A stretch of DNA of 38,684 nucleotides, taken from an uncultured Clostridia bacterium. Lineage in GTDB: Bacteria; Bacillota; Clostridia; Christensenellales; Aristaeellaceae. The notes under the pieces were generated by a model, which was given only the letters and a program-made list of their open reading frames with translations, was not told where the DNA came from and ran no database searches. How positions within the stretch are numbered: position 1 is the stretch's first letter; each line of letters begins with the position of its first letter. The stretch spans positions 1-38,684 of the forward strand of contig CAKTUS010000018.1 of NCBI GenBank assembly GCA_934621485.1, read 5' to 3'. Shown piece after piece: positions 16,843 to 25,297 of this stretch. The translations under genes were made by a program, and so were the position numbers.

Positions 16843-17775
16843 TTATTTTCGCACAAAGGCGGCTATGGCCTGGGTAAGGTCCGGAACGGTCAGGCCATAC
16901 TCATGGAGCACATCCTGCGGCTTGCCGGACTGGCCGAAACGGTCCTGCACGCCCAGCTTGCACAGGGAAGCGGAGCAGCCGTTTTGCAATAGCACATCGC
17001 CCACTGCGTCGCCCAGGCCGCCAATGACGGAATGTTCCTCTACGGTAACGATTTTGCCCACGTTTTTAGCGCAGCGCAAAACGGCGTCCCGGTCGATGGG
17101 CTTAATGGTGTGCATATTGAGAACCTGGGCGCAGATGCCCTGCTTTTCCAGCTCCTGGGCGGCGTCCAGACAATAGCCCACCATAATGCCGCAGGTGATG
17201 ATGCTTACATCCTTTCCTTCCCGCAGCACATTGGCTTTGCCAACGGTAAAAGGCATTTCCTGCTCGAAAACGGGGGAGGGCAGGCGGGCCAGACGCAGGT
17301 ACACCGGGCCGTCGATTTCGGAGGCGGCTTTCACCGCGCGCCAGGTTTCGTTGGCGTCGCATGGCACCAAAATGGTCATGCCGGGCAGCGCGCGCATGAT
17401 GGCCACATCCTCGATGGCCTGATGGCTGCCGCCGTCCTCGCCCAGGGTAACGCCTGCATGGGTCATGCCGAATTTCACATTCAGGTGAGGATAGGCAACG
17501 CCGTTGCGAATTTGCTCAAAAGCGCGGCCGGCAAACACAGCAAAGGTGCTGGCAAAGGGAATGTAGCCCATCAGGGACAAACCGGCGGCCATATCCACCA
17601 TATTGGCCTCGGCAATGCCGGCGTTGAAAAAACGGTTGGGAAACTGGTTGGCAAACGTGGCGGACATGGTGGCGTGGGCCAGGTCGGCGTCCAAGGCCAC
17701 AACTTTATCGTTTTCCTGGCCAAGGCGGGCCAGCGCTTCGCCGTAGGCAACGCGGATTGCTTTCATTTCCTTCAT
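16843..17775 (-). CDS. Transketolase, C-terminal subunit
   Basis: This 310-residue protein carries the pyrimidine-binding and C-terminal domains of transketolase, the second half of a split enzyme that moves two-carbon units between sugar phosphates using thiamine diphosphate. Visible features are the conserved glutamate region FFNAGIAEANMVDMAAGLS, the STFAVFAGRAFEQIR stretch, MTHAGVTLGEDGGSHQAIED and VEEHSVIGGLGDAV. The ATG at 17775 follows GGAGGG, four bases after the stop of the N-terminal subunit, so the two halves are coupled and probably form an alpha2-beta2 complex. Split transketolases occur in apiose and other sugar pathways, so the physiological donor need not be xylulose-5-phosphate. 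Confidence 0.93.
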   Translation of the reverse strand: MKEMKAIRVAYGEALARLGQENDKVVALDADLAHATMSATFANQFPNRFFNAGIAEANMVDMAAGLSLMGYIPFASTFAVFAGRAFEQIRNGVAYPHLNVKFGMTHAGVTLGEDGGSHQAIEDVAIMRALPGMTILVPCDANETWRAVKAASEIDGPVYLRLARLPSPVFEQEMPFTVGKANVLREGKDVSIITCGIMVGYCLDAAQELEKQGICAQVLNMHTIKPIDRDAVLRCAKNVGKIVTVEEHSVIGGLGDAVGDVLLQNGCSASLCKLGVQDRFGQSGKPQDVLHEYGLTVPDLTQAIAAFVRK

Positions 17776-17779
17776 CTGC

Positions 17780-18589
17780 TCAACCCTCCAATTCTTTCAG
17801 GGCGGCCGCGCCTTCCTCGGCGCTGGGCGCCTTGCCGTGCCAGCCTACCTGGTCTTCCATAAACGAAACGCCCTTGCCCTTTACGGTGTGGCAAAGAATG
17901 AGCCGGGGCCTGCCTACGGAAGGAAGCCGCAGTGCGGCGAGCACCTGATCGATGTCGTTGCCGTCGGCCACTTCGGTTACCTGGTAGCCAAAGGCGCGGA
18001 ATTTGGCGGCCAGGTCGCCCAAATCCATTACGTCGGCGTTTGCACCGTCGATTTGCAGGCCGTTGTTGTCCACCAGCACGGTCAGGTTGTCCAGCTTGTA
18101 GTTGGCCGCCGCCATGGAAGCTTCCCAAATGAGCCCCTCCTGCAATTCGCCGTCGCCGCACACGACAAACACACGGCTGCCGTTGCCGCGAAGCTTAGCC
18201 CCCAGCGCCATGCCCACCGCAATGGACAGACCCTGACCCAGCGACCCGGTGGAAACGTCTACGCCGGGACACTTTTTGCCGTCCGGATGGCCCTGCAAAA
18301 TGCTGTGCAGCTGGCGGAAGCGTTTCATTTCCTCGGCAGGGAAGTAGCCTTTGTCGGACAAAACCGCGTACAGGGCAGGCGCGGCATGCCCCTTGGAAAG
18401 CACAAAGCGATCCCGGTCCTCCCAGGAAGGGTTGGACGGATCAATGCGCATTTCATGGTAGTACAGCGCCGTCAGAATTTCCACAACGGAAAGGGAGCCG
18501 CCGGGATGGCCGGAACCGGCTTCGGTAATCATTTGAATGATGTCTCTGCGCAGAGAGATACATTTGTTTTTCAATTCAGAACTTGTCAT
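17780..18589 (-). CDS. Transketolase, N-terminal subunit
   Basis: This 269-residue protein is the thiamine-diphosphate-binding half of a split transketolase. The ThDP/metal motif runs from GDG at residues 145-147 to NN at 175-176. GSGHPGG near residue 26, FVLSKGHAAPALYAVL and STGSLGQGLSIAVGMA are further family signatures. The ATG at 18589 gives the usual N-terminus, although its AGGAGG is 12-13 bases away, slightly far. It is the first gene of the operon, behind a near-consensus promoter and a GntR-type operator. Confidence 0.93.
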   Translation of the reverse strand: MTSSELKNKCISLRRDIIQMITEAGSGHPGGSLSVVEILTALYYHEMRIDPSNPSWEDRDRFVLSKGHAAPALYAVLSDKGYFPAEEMKRFRQLHSILQGHPDGKKCPGVDVSTGSLGQGLSIAVGMALGAKLRGNGSRVFVVCGDGELQEGLIWEASMAAANYKLDNLTVLVDNNGLQIDGANADVMDLGDLAAKFRAFGYQVTEVADGNDIDQVLAALRLPSVGRPRLILCHTVKGKGVSFMEDQVGWHGKAPSAEEGAAALKELEG

Positions 18590-18650
18590 ACGAAAGAATA
18601 ACTCCTCCTTCAGGCATGACGCCTGTGTTTTTTCAAGGAAAGCCATTTTG

Positions 18651-18664
18651 GTATGACGTCGTAC
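18651..18664. promoter_or_regulatory. GntR/FadR-type operator at the transketolase promoter
   Basis: GTATGACGTCGTAC is a near-perfect palindrome placed about 9-22 bases after the predicted leftward start site. It shares the GAC-R-TC core with sites at 18782 and 19977, and its flanking AATAATAC is repeated at the 19977 site. Binding here should block the transketolase/SDR operon. Confidence 0.7.
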
Positions 18665-18679
18665 AATAATACATTAAAA

Positions 18680-18708
18680 AGTATAGCAATTGGGGCGCTT
18701 TCTGTCAA
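18680..18708 (-). promoter_or_regulatory. Promoter of the transketolase/SDR operon
   Basis: On the minus strand a consensus -35 TTGACA (18703-18708) and a TATACT -10 (18680-18685) are exactly 17 bases apart, which is a strong sigma-A promoter. Confidence 0.85.
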
Positions 18709-18781
18709 GGGGTTTTCAAAAATCCGACGCTTTTCACCCGGTTGTCTTTTCTTCCTTTTTTCAGAAAAAGTGTCCGATATG

Positions 18782-18812
18782 GCATGACATCTGACAAAAA
18801 AGATGGTATACT
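18782..18812 (+). promoter_or_regulatory. Promoter and operator of the GntR-type gene
   Basis: ATGACA (18784-18789) and TATACT (18807-18812) form a promoter with a 17-base spacer. The operator-like GCATGACATCTGAC (18782-18795) overlaps the -35 box, which predicts autoregulation. Confidence 0.7.
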
Positions 18813-18919
18813 ATATTGAATGTGCCGCAATATGACGGCGCAATACGGAAGGTTAGGAAAGCGTTGGCCCGTAAGGCACGGAAACACGCCTGGCTGGATG
18901 AACTGGTGGAGGAGAGCAT

Positions 18920-19612
18920 ATGAAAACGGTAGAGCGGGTTTCTGTGGTGCAGCAGGTTGTGACCAATATTCAGCAGTATATTCAGGAAGAGGAAATTGCC
19001 GTTGGGAGCAAGCTGCCTACGGAAATGGAGCTTTGCGACAAAATGGGCGTCGGCCGCGGCACCATTCGGGAAGCGATGCGAATTCTTCAGGCAAAGGGCA
19101 TTGTGGAAATCCGTCCCGGCCGGGGCGCGTTTTTGGCGAACGCTGAGGAGCCGAAGCGGGAGGAATTGTCCACCTGGTTTACCCAGAACGAAGTGGAACT
19201 GAAGGATGTAACGGAAGTGCGAATGGCCATTGAACCCCTGGCGGTGCGTCTGGCCATTCGGCGGGCAACGCCGGAGGACATTCAGGAACTGAAGCACATT
19301 CAGGAAAAGGCGGTAAAGGCTGCCTGGAACGAAGATGCAAAAACCATGGCAGCCTGCGATGAAATGTTCCACAACGCCATTATGAAATGCAGCCGCAACA
19401 AGCTGCTGGCCAGCCTGAACAAGCAAATTACCACCTGCCTGAAGCTGTTCCGGCAGAAAACCTTTTATTTTCCCAATAACGTGGAAAACTTTATTCCGGC
19501 TCATGCGGCCATCATTGAAGCCTTTGAAAAAAAGGATGTGGCCCTGGGAGAGCAGCGGATGATCGACCATCTGCTGCGGGTCAACCTGGACCTGGAAAAC
19601 AGCAAAGCGTAA
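18920..19612 (+). CDS. GntR-family (FadR/FCD) transcriptional regulator
   Basis: This 230-residue regulator has an N-terminal winged helix (SKLPTEMELCDKMGVGRGTI, then REAMRILQAKGIVEIRPGRG at about residues 33-75) and a C-terminal FCD helical bundle. Likely metal-site residues of the FCD domain appear in CDEMFHNAIM, in PAHAAI and in RMIDHLL. The ATG at 18920 follows GGAGGAGAG. The gene sits between the leftward transketolase operon and the rightward isomerase/transport operon, and three matching operators lie at the three promoters. It is therefore the probable local repressor, relieved by a pathway sugar acid or phosphate. Confidence 0.93.
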   Translation: MKTVERVSVVQQVVTNIQQYIQEEEIAVGSKLPTEMELCDKMGVGRGTIREAMRILQAKGIVEIRPGRGAFLANAEEPKREELSTWFTQNEVELKDVTEVRMAIEPLAVRLAIRRATPEDIQELKHIQEKAVKAAWNEDAKTMAACDEMFHNAIMKCSRNKLLASLNKQITTCLKLFRQKTFYFPNNVENFIPAHAAIIEAFEKKDVALGEQRMIDHLLRVNLDLENSKA

Positions 19613-19632
19613 AAAATCCGATTTTTTTACGC
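19607..19632 (+). terminator. Possible terminator at the end of the GntR-type gene
   Basis: GCGTAAAAAA pairs with TTTTTTACGC around a 5-base loop and includes the stop codon. The stem is A/T-rich and no U tract follows beyond the stem, so the call is weak. Confidence 0.35.
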
Positions 19633-19644
19633 CTGGCTATCTCA

Positions 19645-19797
19645 AAAACTCGCCATGACGGCGAGCTTTTCTGCCGAGAGGCGCGCTTTGCCTACTTGCC
19701 TGCGGCTTGCCGGGCGGCAAGCCGCGTAAGGAAAGCCTTGCTGCACAAGACTTCTGAACCCGCCGCCGGCTTCACAGTAAAAATCAAAGGGCTTGCC
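19645..19797. repeat. Dispersed intergenic repeat, copy 2
   Basis: This copy reads CTCGCCATGACGGCGAGCTT, then GCGCGCTTTGCCTACTTGCC, CCGGGCGGCAAG and TAAGGAAAGCCTTGCTGC. It aligns with copies at 1090 (reverse), 32226 and 34640. The first part can fold as a CTCGCC-GGCGAG hairpin. No gene is present in the 19613-20071 gap apart from this repeat and the promoter at its end. Confidence 0.65.
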
Positions 19798-19938
19798 AGA
19801 ATACCATCCGTTTTTTTGGCGGCCCGGCGTAAAAATAGTTTTTTATATAAGCCAATATAAATAGGTAGAAACCGTCAGAATGAAGAAGCTGCGGTTTCTT
19901 TTTTGATATAACGGTCAATATTTTGTACAAAAGAAACA

Positions 19939-19990
19939 TTGCAATCAAATGTGCCGTTTGGTATAATTCATTTGCGGTTAGACATCATAC
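19939..19990 (+). promoter_or_regulatory. Promoter and operator of the isomerase/transport operon
   Basis: TTGCAA (19939-19944) and TATAAT (19962-19967) are 17 bases apart. GTTAGACATCATAC (19977-19990), followed by AATAATAC, lies at the predicted start of transcription and matches the two operators at 18651 and 18782. Confidence 0.75.
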
Positions 19991-20071
19991 AATAATACAA
20001 TTAGCTGTTCGGACAATTTTTACCACGTGCCGCCAGGAGGCATAGGGACAAAAAGGAGAAAAGAGTTCGTT

Positions 20072-20746
20072 ATGAAAATTGCACTGATTAATGAAAACAG
20101 CCAGGCCGCCAAAAATGCCGCCATTGAGCAAGCGCTGAAAAAAGTGGTGGAGCCCATGGGCCATCAGGTTGTGAACTACGGCATGTACAAGGCCGACGAT
20201 GCAGACCAGCTCACCTATGTTCAGGCGGGCATCATGGCTGCTGTTTTGCTGGGCAGCGGAGCGGCCGATTATGTCATCACCGGCTGCGGCACCGGCGAAG
20301 GCGCCATGCTGGCCTGCAACAGCTTCCCCGGCGTGCTGTGCGGCCACGTGGAAGACCCGGTGGACGCGTATACCTTTGCCCAGGTGAACGACGGCAACTG
20401 CGTGGCCATGCCTTTTGCCAAGGGCTGCGGCTGGGGAATGGAATTGAACTGGGAATACGTGTTTGAAAAGCTGTTCGGCTTTGGCAGCGGCAAGGGCTAT
20501 CCGGCGGATCGCGTGGTGCCTGAGCAGAACAACAAAAAAATTCTGGACTGCGTTAAGGCCTGCACCACCGTGGACCTGATTTCCGCCCTGAAGGCCGTGG
20601 ACGCGCTGGAAGAAAAAGAGGGCGTTACCAACATGCAAAAGCTGGTGACCCGCACCGTGAACGCCGCCGGCTTCAAAAAGCATTTTCAGGAGGACTGTGC
20701 AGACGGTCCCATCAAAGAATATGTCAAATCCCTTTGGAACTGCTGA
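20072..20746 (+). CDS. RpiB/LacA/LacB-family sugar-phosphate isomerase
   Basis: This 224-residue protein belongs to the RpiB/LacAB isomerase family, which interconverts aldose and ketose phosphates. Family signatures are NYGMY, VQAGIMAAVLLGSGAADYVI and the active-site stretch TGCGTGEGAMLACN followed by PGVLCGHVEDP. It is longer than classical RpiB (about 150 residues) because of a C-terminal extension, as in the tetrulose- and pentulose-phosphate isomerase-like group. The ATG at 20072 follows AAGGAG at a long spacing. It is the first gene of the rightward operon. The link with split transketolase suggests that a tetrose or pentose phosphate is its substrate. Confidence 0.88.
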   Translation: MKIALINENSQAAKNAAIEQALKKVVEPMGHQVVNYGMYKADDADQLTYVQAGIMAAVLLGSGAADYVITGCGTGEGAMLACNSFPGVLCGHVEDPVDAYTFAQVNDGNCVAMPFAKGCGWGMELNWEYVFEKLFGFGSGKGYPADRVVPEQNNKKILDCVKACTTVDLISALKAVDALEEKEGVTNMQKLVTRTVNAAGFKKHFQEDCADGPIKEYVKSLWNC

Positions 20747-20785
20747 CGCGTTTCCGGCAGTTTCAAAACGCAATGGAGGGCAGCA

Positions 20786-21631
20786 ATGCGTATCAGAAAA
20801 AAAGCCAATTCCATCGTTAAGCTGGTCGTCACGCTGATTCTTTTGCTGATCGCGCTTTTCCCGATTTACTGGATGATATCCATCTCTGTTCGGGAAACGG
20901 TGGAGATGAGCGGCGGAAAGGAATTTTCCCTGATTCCCCAAACCTTTACGCTGGAGCATTATGTGCGTTTGTTTGCGGAAAAGAACTTTGGCACGGCGCT
21001 GCTCAACAGCGCCAAGGTGACGGCGGCGTCGCTGTTTGTATCCCTGATCATCGGCATCTGCTGCGCCTACATCCTGGCGCGAAACCGCTTTGCCTTCCGG
21101 GGCAAAACGTTTTTAACCTATTGGGTGCTGCTGGTACGCGTGCTGCCTCCCATCACCTTTGCGGTTCCGCTGTACATCATGTTTTCCAAGATGCGCTGGC
21201 TCAACACCCTTCTTCCCGAAATCTGCGCCTGCATCTTTGTGAACATTCCGCTCACCATCTGGTTCCTGATCAGCTTTTTCAAAAATCTTCCCCTGGAACT
21301 GGAGGAGAGCGCGAAAATTGACGGGGCCAGAGAGGGCCAGTTGTTCCGCAAAATTGTGCTGCCCCTGGTGTTGCCCGGCATTGCGGCTGTGGCCATGCTC
21401 AGCTTTGTGTATGCGTGGAACGAATACACCTACAGCGTAATTTTTGTGCAGAGCCCCAAGAACTACACCGTGCCCCTGAGCCTGGCCATTCTCAACACCG
21501 AGGACAACATCACCCAGTATGGCCTGGTGGCGGCGGGAAGCGTGATTTCCATTCTGCCTATGGCGCTGTTCGTCATCTTTGCCCAGAAGTACCTGATTTC
21601 CGGCCTCTCCAGCGGAGCGGTCAAAGGCTAA
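20786..21631 (+). CDS. Carbohydrate ABC transporter permease (MalG type)
   Basis: The 281-residue protein has about six membrane segments and the EAA loop LEESAKIDGAREGQLFRKIV just before the conserved LPLVLPG. It is the MalG-type half of a CUT1 sugar importer. The ATG at 20786 follows GGAGGG. It is unusual that this permease precedes the binding protein while its partner follows it. Confidence 0.92.
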   Translation: MRIRKKANSIVKLVVTLILLLIALFPIYWMISISVRETVEMSGGKEFSLIPQTFTLEHYVRLFAEKNFGTALLNSAKVTAASLFVSLIIGICCAYILARNRFAFRGKTFLTYWVLLVRVLPPITFAVPLYIMFSKMRWLNTLLPEICACIFVNIPLTIWFLISFFKNLPLELEESAKIDGAREGQLFRKIVLPLVLPGIAAVAMLSFVYAWNEYTYSVIFVQSPKNYTVPLSLAILNTEDNITQYGLVAAGSVISILPMALFVIFAQKYLISGLSSGAVKG

Positions 21632-21695
21632 CGGTCGAAAGCAGCCGCAGGAAGCTGCTTTGCATAAATTCAATAAAAAAGGAGGATTCCTGCAA

Positions 21696-22910
21696 ATGAA
21701 AAAACTCGTTTCTGTATTCCTGGTAGCCATTTTGCTGTGCATCATGGTAGGCAGCTTTGCCTGCGCTGAGAGCAACGGCAAGCTGACCCTGGTGCTGCGC
21801 GCCGGCAGCTATACCGACGTTATGAAGGCCCTTGCGCCCCAGTTTGAAAAGGACAACAACTGCACCATCGAGATTTTGGACCTGGACTTCTCCGATATGT
21901 ATCAGAAGATTGCCCTGGACTCCATGAACGCTGAAGGCGCTTATGATGTGATCATGATCGACGGTTCCTGGTTTACCGAGTTCCTGACCTCCGACATGCT
22001 CACCAACCTGACCGACATGAACTATGCCCTGGACGATGACTTCATCGAAGGCACCACCAAGGGCGGCCTGGACGAAAACGGCAACGTGTTCGCCATCCCC
22101 TTCTTCGGCAACGTGCAGCTGTTCTACTACAACAAGGACGTTTTGGCCAAGTATGGCTACGACGCTGCTCCCACCGACTGGCAGACCGTGCTGGAGCTGG
22201 CCCGGAAGGTGAAGGCTGACGGTACCATCGGCTTTGCCGCCCGTGCCCAAGCCGGTGAAAACATTGTAACCGACATCGATCCCCTGGTGCTTGCCAACGG
22301 CGGCCAGATCATGGACGCGGACAACAACATCACCATCAATACGCCCGAATACAAAGCCGCCCTGGAAAGCTATATTGAACTGATTAACGCCGGCCAGATT
22401 ATGGCCAAGGACGATATCGTGGCCGCCGTGAACAACGGCAGCGCCGCTATGAGCCTGATTTGGCCCGGTTGGTACACCCCCGGCGCGGACGAGCCCACCA
22501 GCTTCGCCCTGATGCCCGGCAAGGCTACCCCCGATGGCGAAGAACACAGCACCGCCTGGTACGGCCTGTGGTACCTGGGCGTAACCGCCAACTCTCAAAG
22601 CAAGGATCTGGCCCTGAAATTCATCGAGTACGTGACCAGCTCCGAATCTGAAATCGCCACCGTTTCCTGCGGCCTGACCCCCATCCGTCACAGCCCCTAT
22701 CAGGATGCTTCCGTGCTGGAGCAGAGCCCGCAGCTGGCTGTGGTGTACGAAGCGCTGAAGAACGGCGTGTATCGTCCCTCCGTGCCCCAGTGGACCGATA
22801 TTACCAATACCCTTGGCGCTGAACTGGACAATGCTGTGCAGGGCGCTAAGACGGTTGAAACCGCTTTGGCCGACGCGCAGGCTGCCTGCGAAGAGGTTAT
22901 GGATCGCTAA
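21696..22910 (+). CDS. Sugar ABC transporter extracellular solute-binding protein
   Basis: This 404-residue family 1 binding protein starts at ATG 21696, ten bases after GGAGG. Its signal peptide (MKKLVSVFLVAILLCIMVGS then FACAES) probably ends at ACA. The N-lobe has LRAGSYTDVMKALAPQFE, and the ligand region includes IPFFGNVQLFYYNKDV, typical of sugar-binding proteins. It is the second gene of the importer, followed by a perfect hairpin. The ligand is unknown; a small sugar or sugar acid fits the catabolic genes beside it. Confidence 0.93.
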   Translation: MKKLVSVFLVAILLCIMVGSFACAESNGKLTLVLRAGSYTDVMKALAPQFEKDNNCTIEILDLDFSDMYQKIALDSMNAEGAYDVIMIDGSWFTEFLTSDMLTNLTDMNYALDDDFIEGTTKGGLDENGNVFAIPFFGNVQLFYYNKDVLAKYGYDAAPTDWQTVLELARKVKADGTIGFAARAQAGENIVTDIDPLVLANGGQIMDADNNITINTPEYKAALESYIELINAGQIMAKDDIVAAVNNGSAAMSLIWPGWYTPGADEPTSFALMPGKATPDGEEHSTAWYGLWYLGVTANSQSKDLALKFIEYVTSSESEIATVSCGLTPIRHSPYQDASVLEQSPQLAVVYEALKNGVYRPSVPQWTDITNTLGAELDNAVQGAKTVETALADAQAACEEVMDR

Positions 22911-22927
22911 GCGATAACGTGATGAAA

Positions 22928-22952
22928 GCCCGGCGCCGCCCTGGCGCCGGGC
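22928..22952 (+). terminator. Perfect 10-bp hairpin between binding protein and permease genes
   Basis: GCCCGGCGCC pairs with GGCGCCGGGC around a 5-base loop. No U tract follows, so it probably stabilises or partially attenuates the message, as at the other importer. Confidence 0.7.
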
Positions 22953-22971
22953 CATTCCAGAGGAGGGTATT

Positions 22972-23868
22972 ATGCCTGATTCTTTGAGTAGAAACAAGCA
23001 TTCTCGTGGAAATGATGAACGGTGGTTTGCCCAAAAGATGGTAAGTCCCACGGTGTTGGTGCTCCTTTTCATGAGTGCCTTCTCGATTGCATTTACGATT
23101 TACTACAGCTTCACCAACTACTATTACATTTCCAAAGCGCCGCTGAAATTTGTGGGCTTCAAGAATTATTTGACGCTGTTTAAGGACGGCTATTTTATGG
23201 GGGCGCTGTGGAACACGGTGCGTTTCACCGTTTGGTGCACCGTGCTGGAAACCGCCTTTGGCGTGCTGATCGCCGTGTTTGTCAACAGCCTGAAAAGGTG
23301 CCGCAATCTGGTTCGCACGCTGATTCTGATTCCCTACCTGCTGCCGCCGGTTACCGCCGCCCTGATTTGGCAGGTGATGCTCAGCAGCAATTACGGCATC
23401 ATCAACCAGCTGATGCGCGCCGTCAACCTGGAAACCTTCAACTGGTTTTTTGACGTACGCACGGCCATGCCGGTCATCATTGCCATCGATATTTGGCAGT
23501 GCACGCCCTTTTGCTTCCTGCTGCTGTACGCTTCGCTGCAATCCATTCCCGTGGAGCAGTATGAAGCGGCCAAAATCGACGGCGCGGGAAAAATTCAGGA
23601 GTTTTTTCACATTACCATTCCCAGCTTGCAGGGCACCATCGTTCTTTGCCTGCTGCTGAGAACCATCGATTCCTTCCGAATGTTTGATAAAATCAACATT
23701 CTAACCGCCGGCGGACCGGCCAATACCACGGCGACCATCACTCAGTACATTTTCACCTACGGGGTGAAGAGCCTGAAGTTTGGCTTTGCCAGCGCCGGCG
23801 CCATTGTGATGGCGGTTCTGGTTTTGATTTTGTCTTCGTTTTATATTAAACGCAGCGTCAAAGGATAG
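22972..23868 (+). CDS. Carbohydrate ABC transporter permease (MalF/UgpA type)
   Basis: This 298-residue membrane protein is the second permease of the importer. The EAA loop reads YEAAKIDGAGKIQEFFHITIP, and LTAGGPANTTATITQYIF near the end is characteristic of UgpA/MalF proteins. The ATG at 22972 follows GAGGAGGG. No ATPase is encoded in this operon. Confidence 0.92.
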   Translation: MPDSLSRNKHSRGNDERWFAQKMVSPTVLVLLFMSAFSIAFTIYYSFTNYYYISKAPLKFVGFKNYLTLFKDGYFMGALWNTVRFTVWCTVLETAFGVLIAVFVNSLKRCRNLVRTLILIPYLLPPVTAALIWQVMLSSNYGIINQLMRAVNLETFNWFFDVRTAMPVIIAIDIWQCTPFCFLLLYASLQSIPVEQYEAAKIDGAGKIQEFFHITIPSLQGTIVLCLLLRTIDSFRMFDKINILTAGGPANTTATITQYIFTYGVKSLKFGFASAGAIVMAVLVLILSSFYIKRSVKG

Positions 23869-23894
23869 ACGCAACATACAAAGGAGATGCGCTT

Positions 23895-24560
23895 ATGACC
23901 CATGAGGAAAGACTGAAAATTCTGGAAACCGTGGACGTTGGCTGTGTAACCGACGCGCTGATCTATTACGGCGTAGGCCAGTGGACCAAGGGAATTTTCC
24001 CTGTGAACCAGGACGCCAGAATCTACGGCCGCGCGGTAACGGCAAAGTTTGACATTGTAACGCCGCCCCGGGTGGAGGTGACCCCTCTGGAGTGCCTGGA
24101 GCTGTGCCAGCCCGGCGATGTAATGGTGTGGAATGCCGATTTGGAAACCAACCTGATGGGCGGCAACATTTTCACCTTCGCCAAGCGGCAGGGCGTTACC
24201 GGCATCCTGCTGGAAGGCTATCACCGTGACAGCGATGAAATTGCCGCGCTGGGCGGCCAGGTATTCTCCAAGGGCCCTTCCTGCGGCAGCTCGCCCACCA
24301 ACTTCAAGGCGACCCGGGAAACCATTAACATCCCCGTTACGGTAGGCGGTGTGACCGTTCGTCCGGGGGATTACCTCTGCGGCGACCGGGACGGCGTAAT
24401 GGTGATTCCGGCCGAGCATGTGGACAACGTGCTGCATGAGGCTCTTCACCACATGGATTGGGAGGCCACCGTACAGGAGGCCATTGCCCGCGGCTATACC
24501 GCTGCGCAGATGAAAATTGTGTACGCAACGGGTACGCTGATTCCTGATTCTGACAAATAA
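23895..24560 (+). CDS. RraA-family aldolase/decarboxylase-like protein, first copy
   Basis: This 221-residue protein belongs to the RraA/4-hydroxy-4-methyl-2-oxoglutarate aldolase fold, whose enzymes cleave or decarboxylate 2-keto acids, and whose RraA member inhibits RNase E. Visible motifs are SVGCVTDALI-like residues near position 15, ILLEGYHRDSDEI around 108-120 (the RD pair needed for catalysis) and PGDYLCGDRDGVMVIP. The family's usual D before GY is E here. The ATG at 23895 has GGAG upstream. It is paired with a close paralog 30 bp downstream and sits in a sugar import operon, so a role as a metabolic aldolase or decarboxylase is much more likely than RNase E control. Confidence 0.87.
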   Translation: MTHEERLKILETVDVGCVTDALIYYGVGQWTKGIFPVNQDARIYGRAVTAKFDIVTPPRVEVTPLECLELCQPGDVMVWNADLETNLMGGNIFTFAKRQGVTGILLEGYHRDSDEIAALGGQVFSKGPSCGSSPTNFKATRETINIPVTVGGVTVRPGDYLCGDRDGVMVIPAEHVDNVLHEALHHMDWEATVQEAIARGYTAAQMKIVYATGTLIPDSDK

Positions 24561-24590
24561 CCAATGCAATCGTAAGGAGGACTGGCGAAC

Positions 24591-25250
24591 ATGAATCATG
24601 AGGAAAGACTGGCTCTGTTTGAAAAACTGGAAACCGGCGCGGTGACCGACGCTATGGTGCAGCACGGCGTAGGCAGCTGGATGGAAGGCATCTTCCCCAC
24701 CGGCAAGGGGATGCGTATTTTTGGCCGCGCAGTAACGGCGCAGTTTTCCATTGTGGTTCCGCCCCGTCAGGTGCTGGATCAGTTTGATTTGATTGACATG
24801 TGCAAGCCGGGCGACGTGATGGTGTGGAATGTGCCTTCCAAGGCCAACATCTGCGGCGAAAACATTATGCACTTCCTGGGCAACCATAAGCTGAACGGCC
24901 TGCTGATTGACGGCTACACCCGCGACGCCAGCGTGATTCAGGAAATGGGAATTCCTCAGTTTACCCGGGGTGCCGCCATTGCGCCTGCTCCCCGCAACTG
25001 CCGCTCTACGCCCGAGGATGTAAACGTGCCCGTCAGCTGCGGCGGCGCGGTGGTCAACCCCGGCGATTACATCTTTGGCGACGACGACGGCGTGCTGGTG
25101 GTGCCCGAAAAGTACATCGACCTGGTGCTGCGTCAGGCCGAGATGAACATGGCCTACGAAAAACGCATGGAAGACGCCCTGAACCAGAACGCGGATATCC
25201 CGGCGCTGCACCGCGTATTCGCCACCAAGGAACTCTATACGGAAAAATAA
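24591..25250 (+). CDS. RraA-family aldolase/decarboxylase-like protein, second copy
   Basis: This 219-residue paralog of the preceding gene has the same layout: NHEERLALFEKLETGAVTDA, GLLIDGYTRDASVI with the catalytic R-D pair and the canonical D, and NPGDYIFGDDDGVLVVPEKY. The two share the start HEERL and most motif spacings, so they arose by tandem duplication. Different residues in the loop after the RD motif (GQVFSKGPSCG against IPQFTRGAAIA) suggest different substrates or a hetero-oligomer. The ATG at 24591 follows GGAGG. A strong terminator follows. Confidence 0.87.
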   Translation: MNHEERLALFEKLETGAVTDAMVQHGVGSWMEGIFPTGKGMRIFGRAVTAQFSIVVPPRQVLDQFDLIDMCKPGDVMVWNVPSKANICGENIMHFLGNHKLNGLLIDGYTRDASVIQEMGIPQFTRGAAIAPAPRNCRSTPEDVNVPVSCGGAVVNPGDYIFGDDDGVLVVPEKYIDLVLRQAEMNMAYEKRMEDALNQNADIPALHRVFATKELYTEK

Positions 25251-25297
25251 CCGTTTGAGCCGGCGGTCAACCGCCGGACACACGGGCTTATCCACAG

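Noticed and set aside
18611..18625. Fourth GntR-like site in the transketolase leader (GCATGACGCCTG)
   Set aside because: It keeps only the left half of the operator pattern and is better explained as a small CAGGC-GCCTG hairpin.
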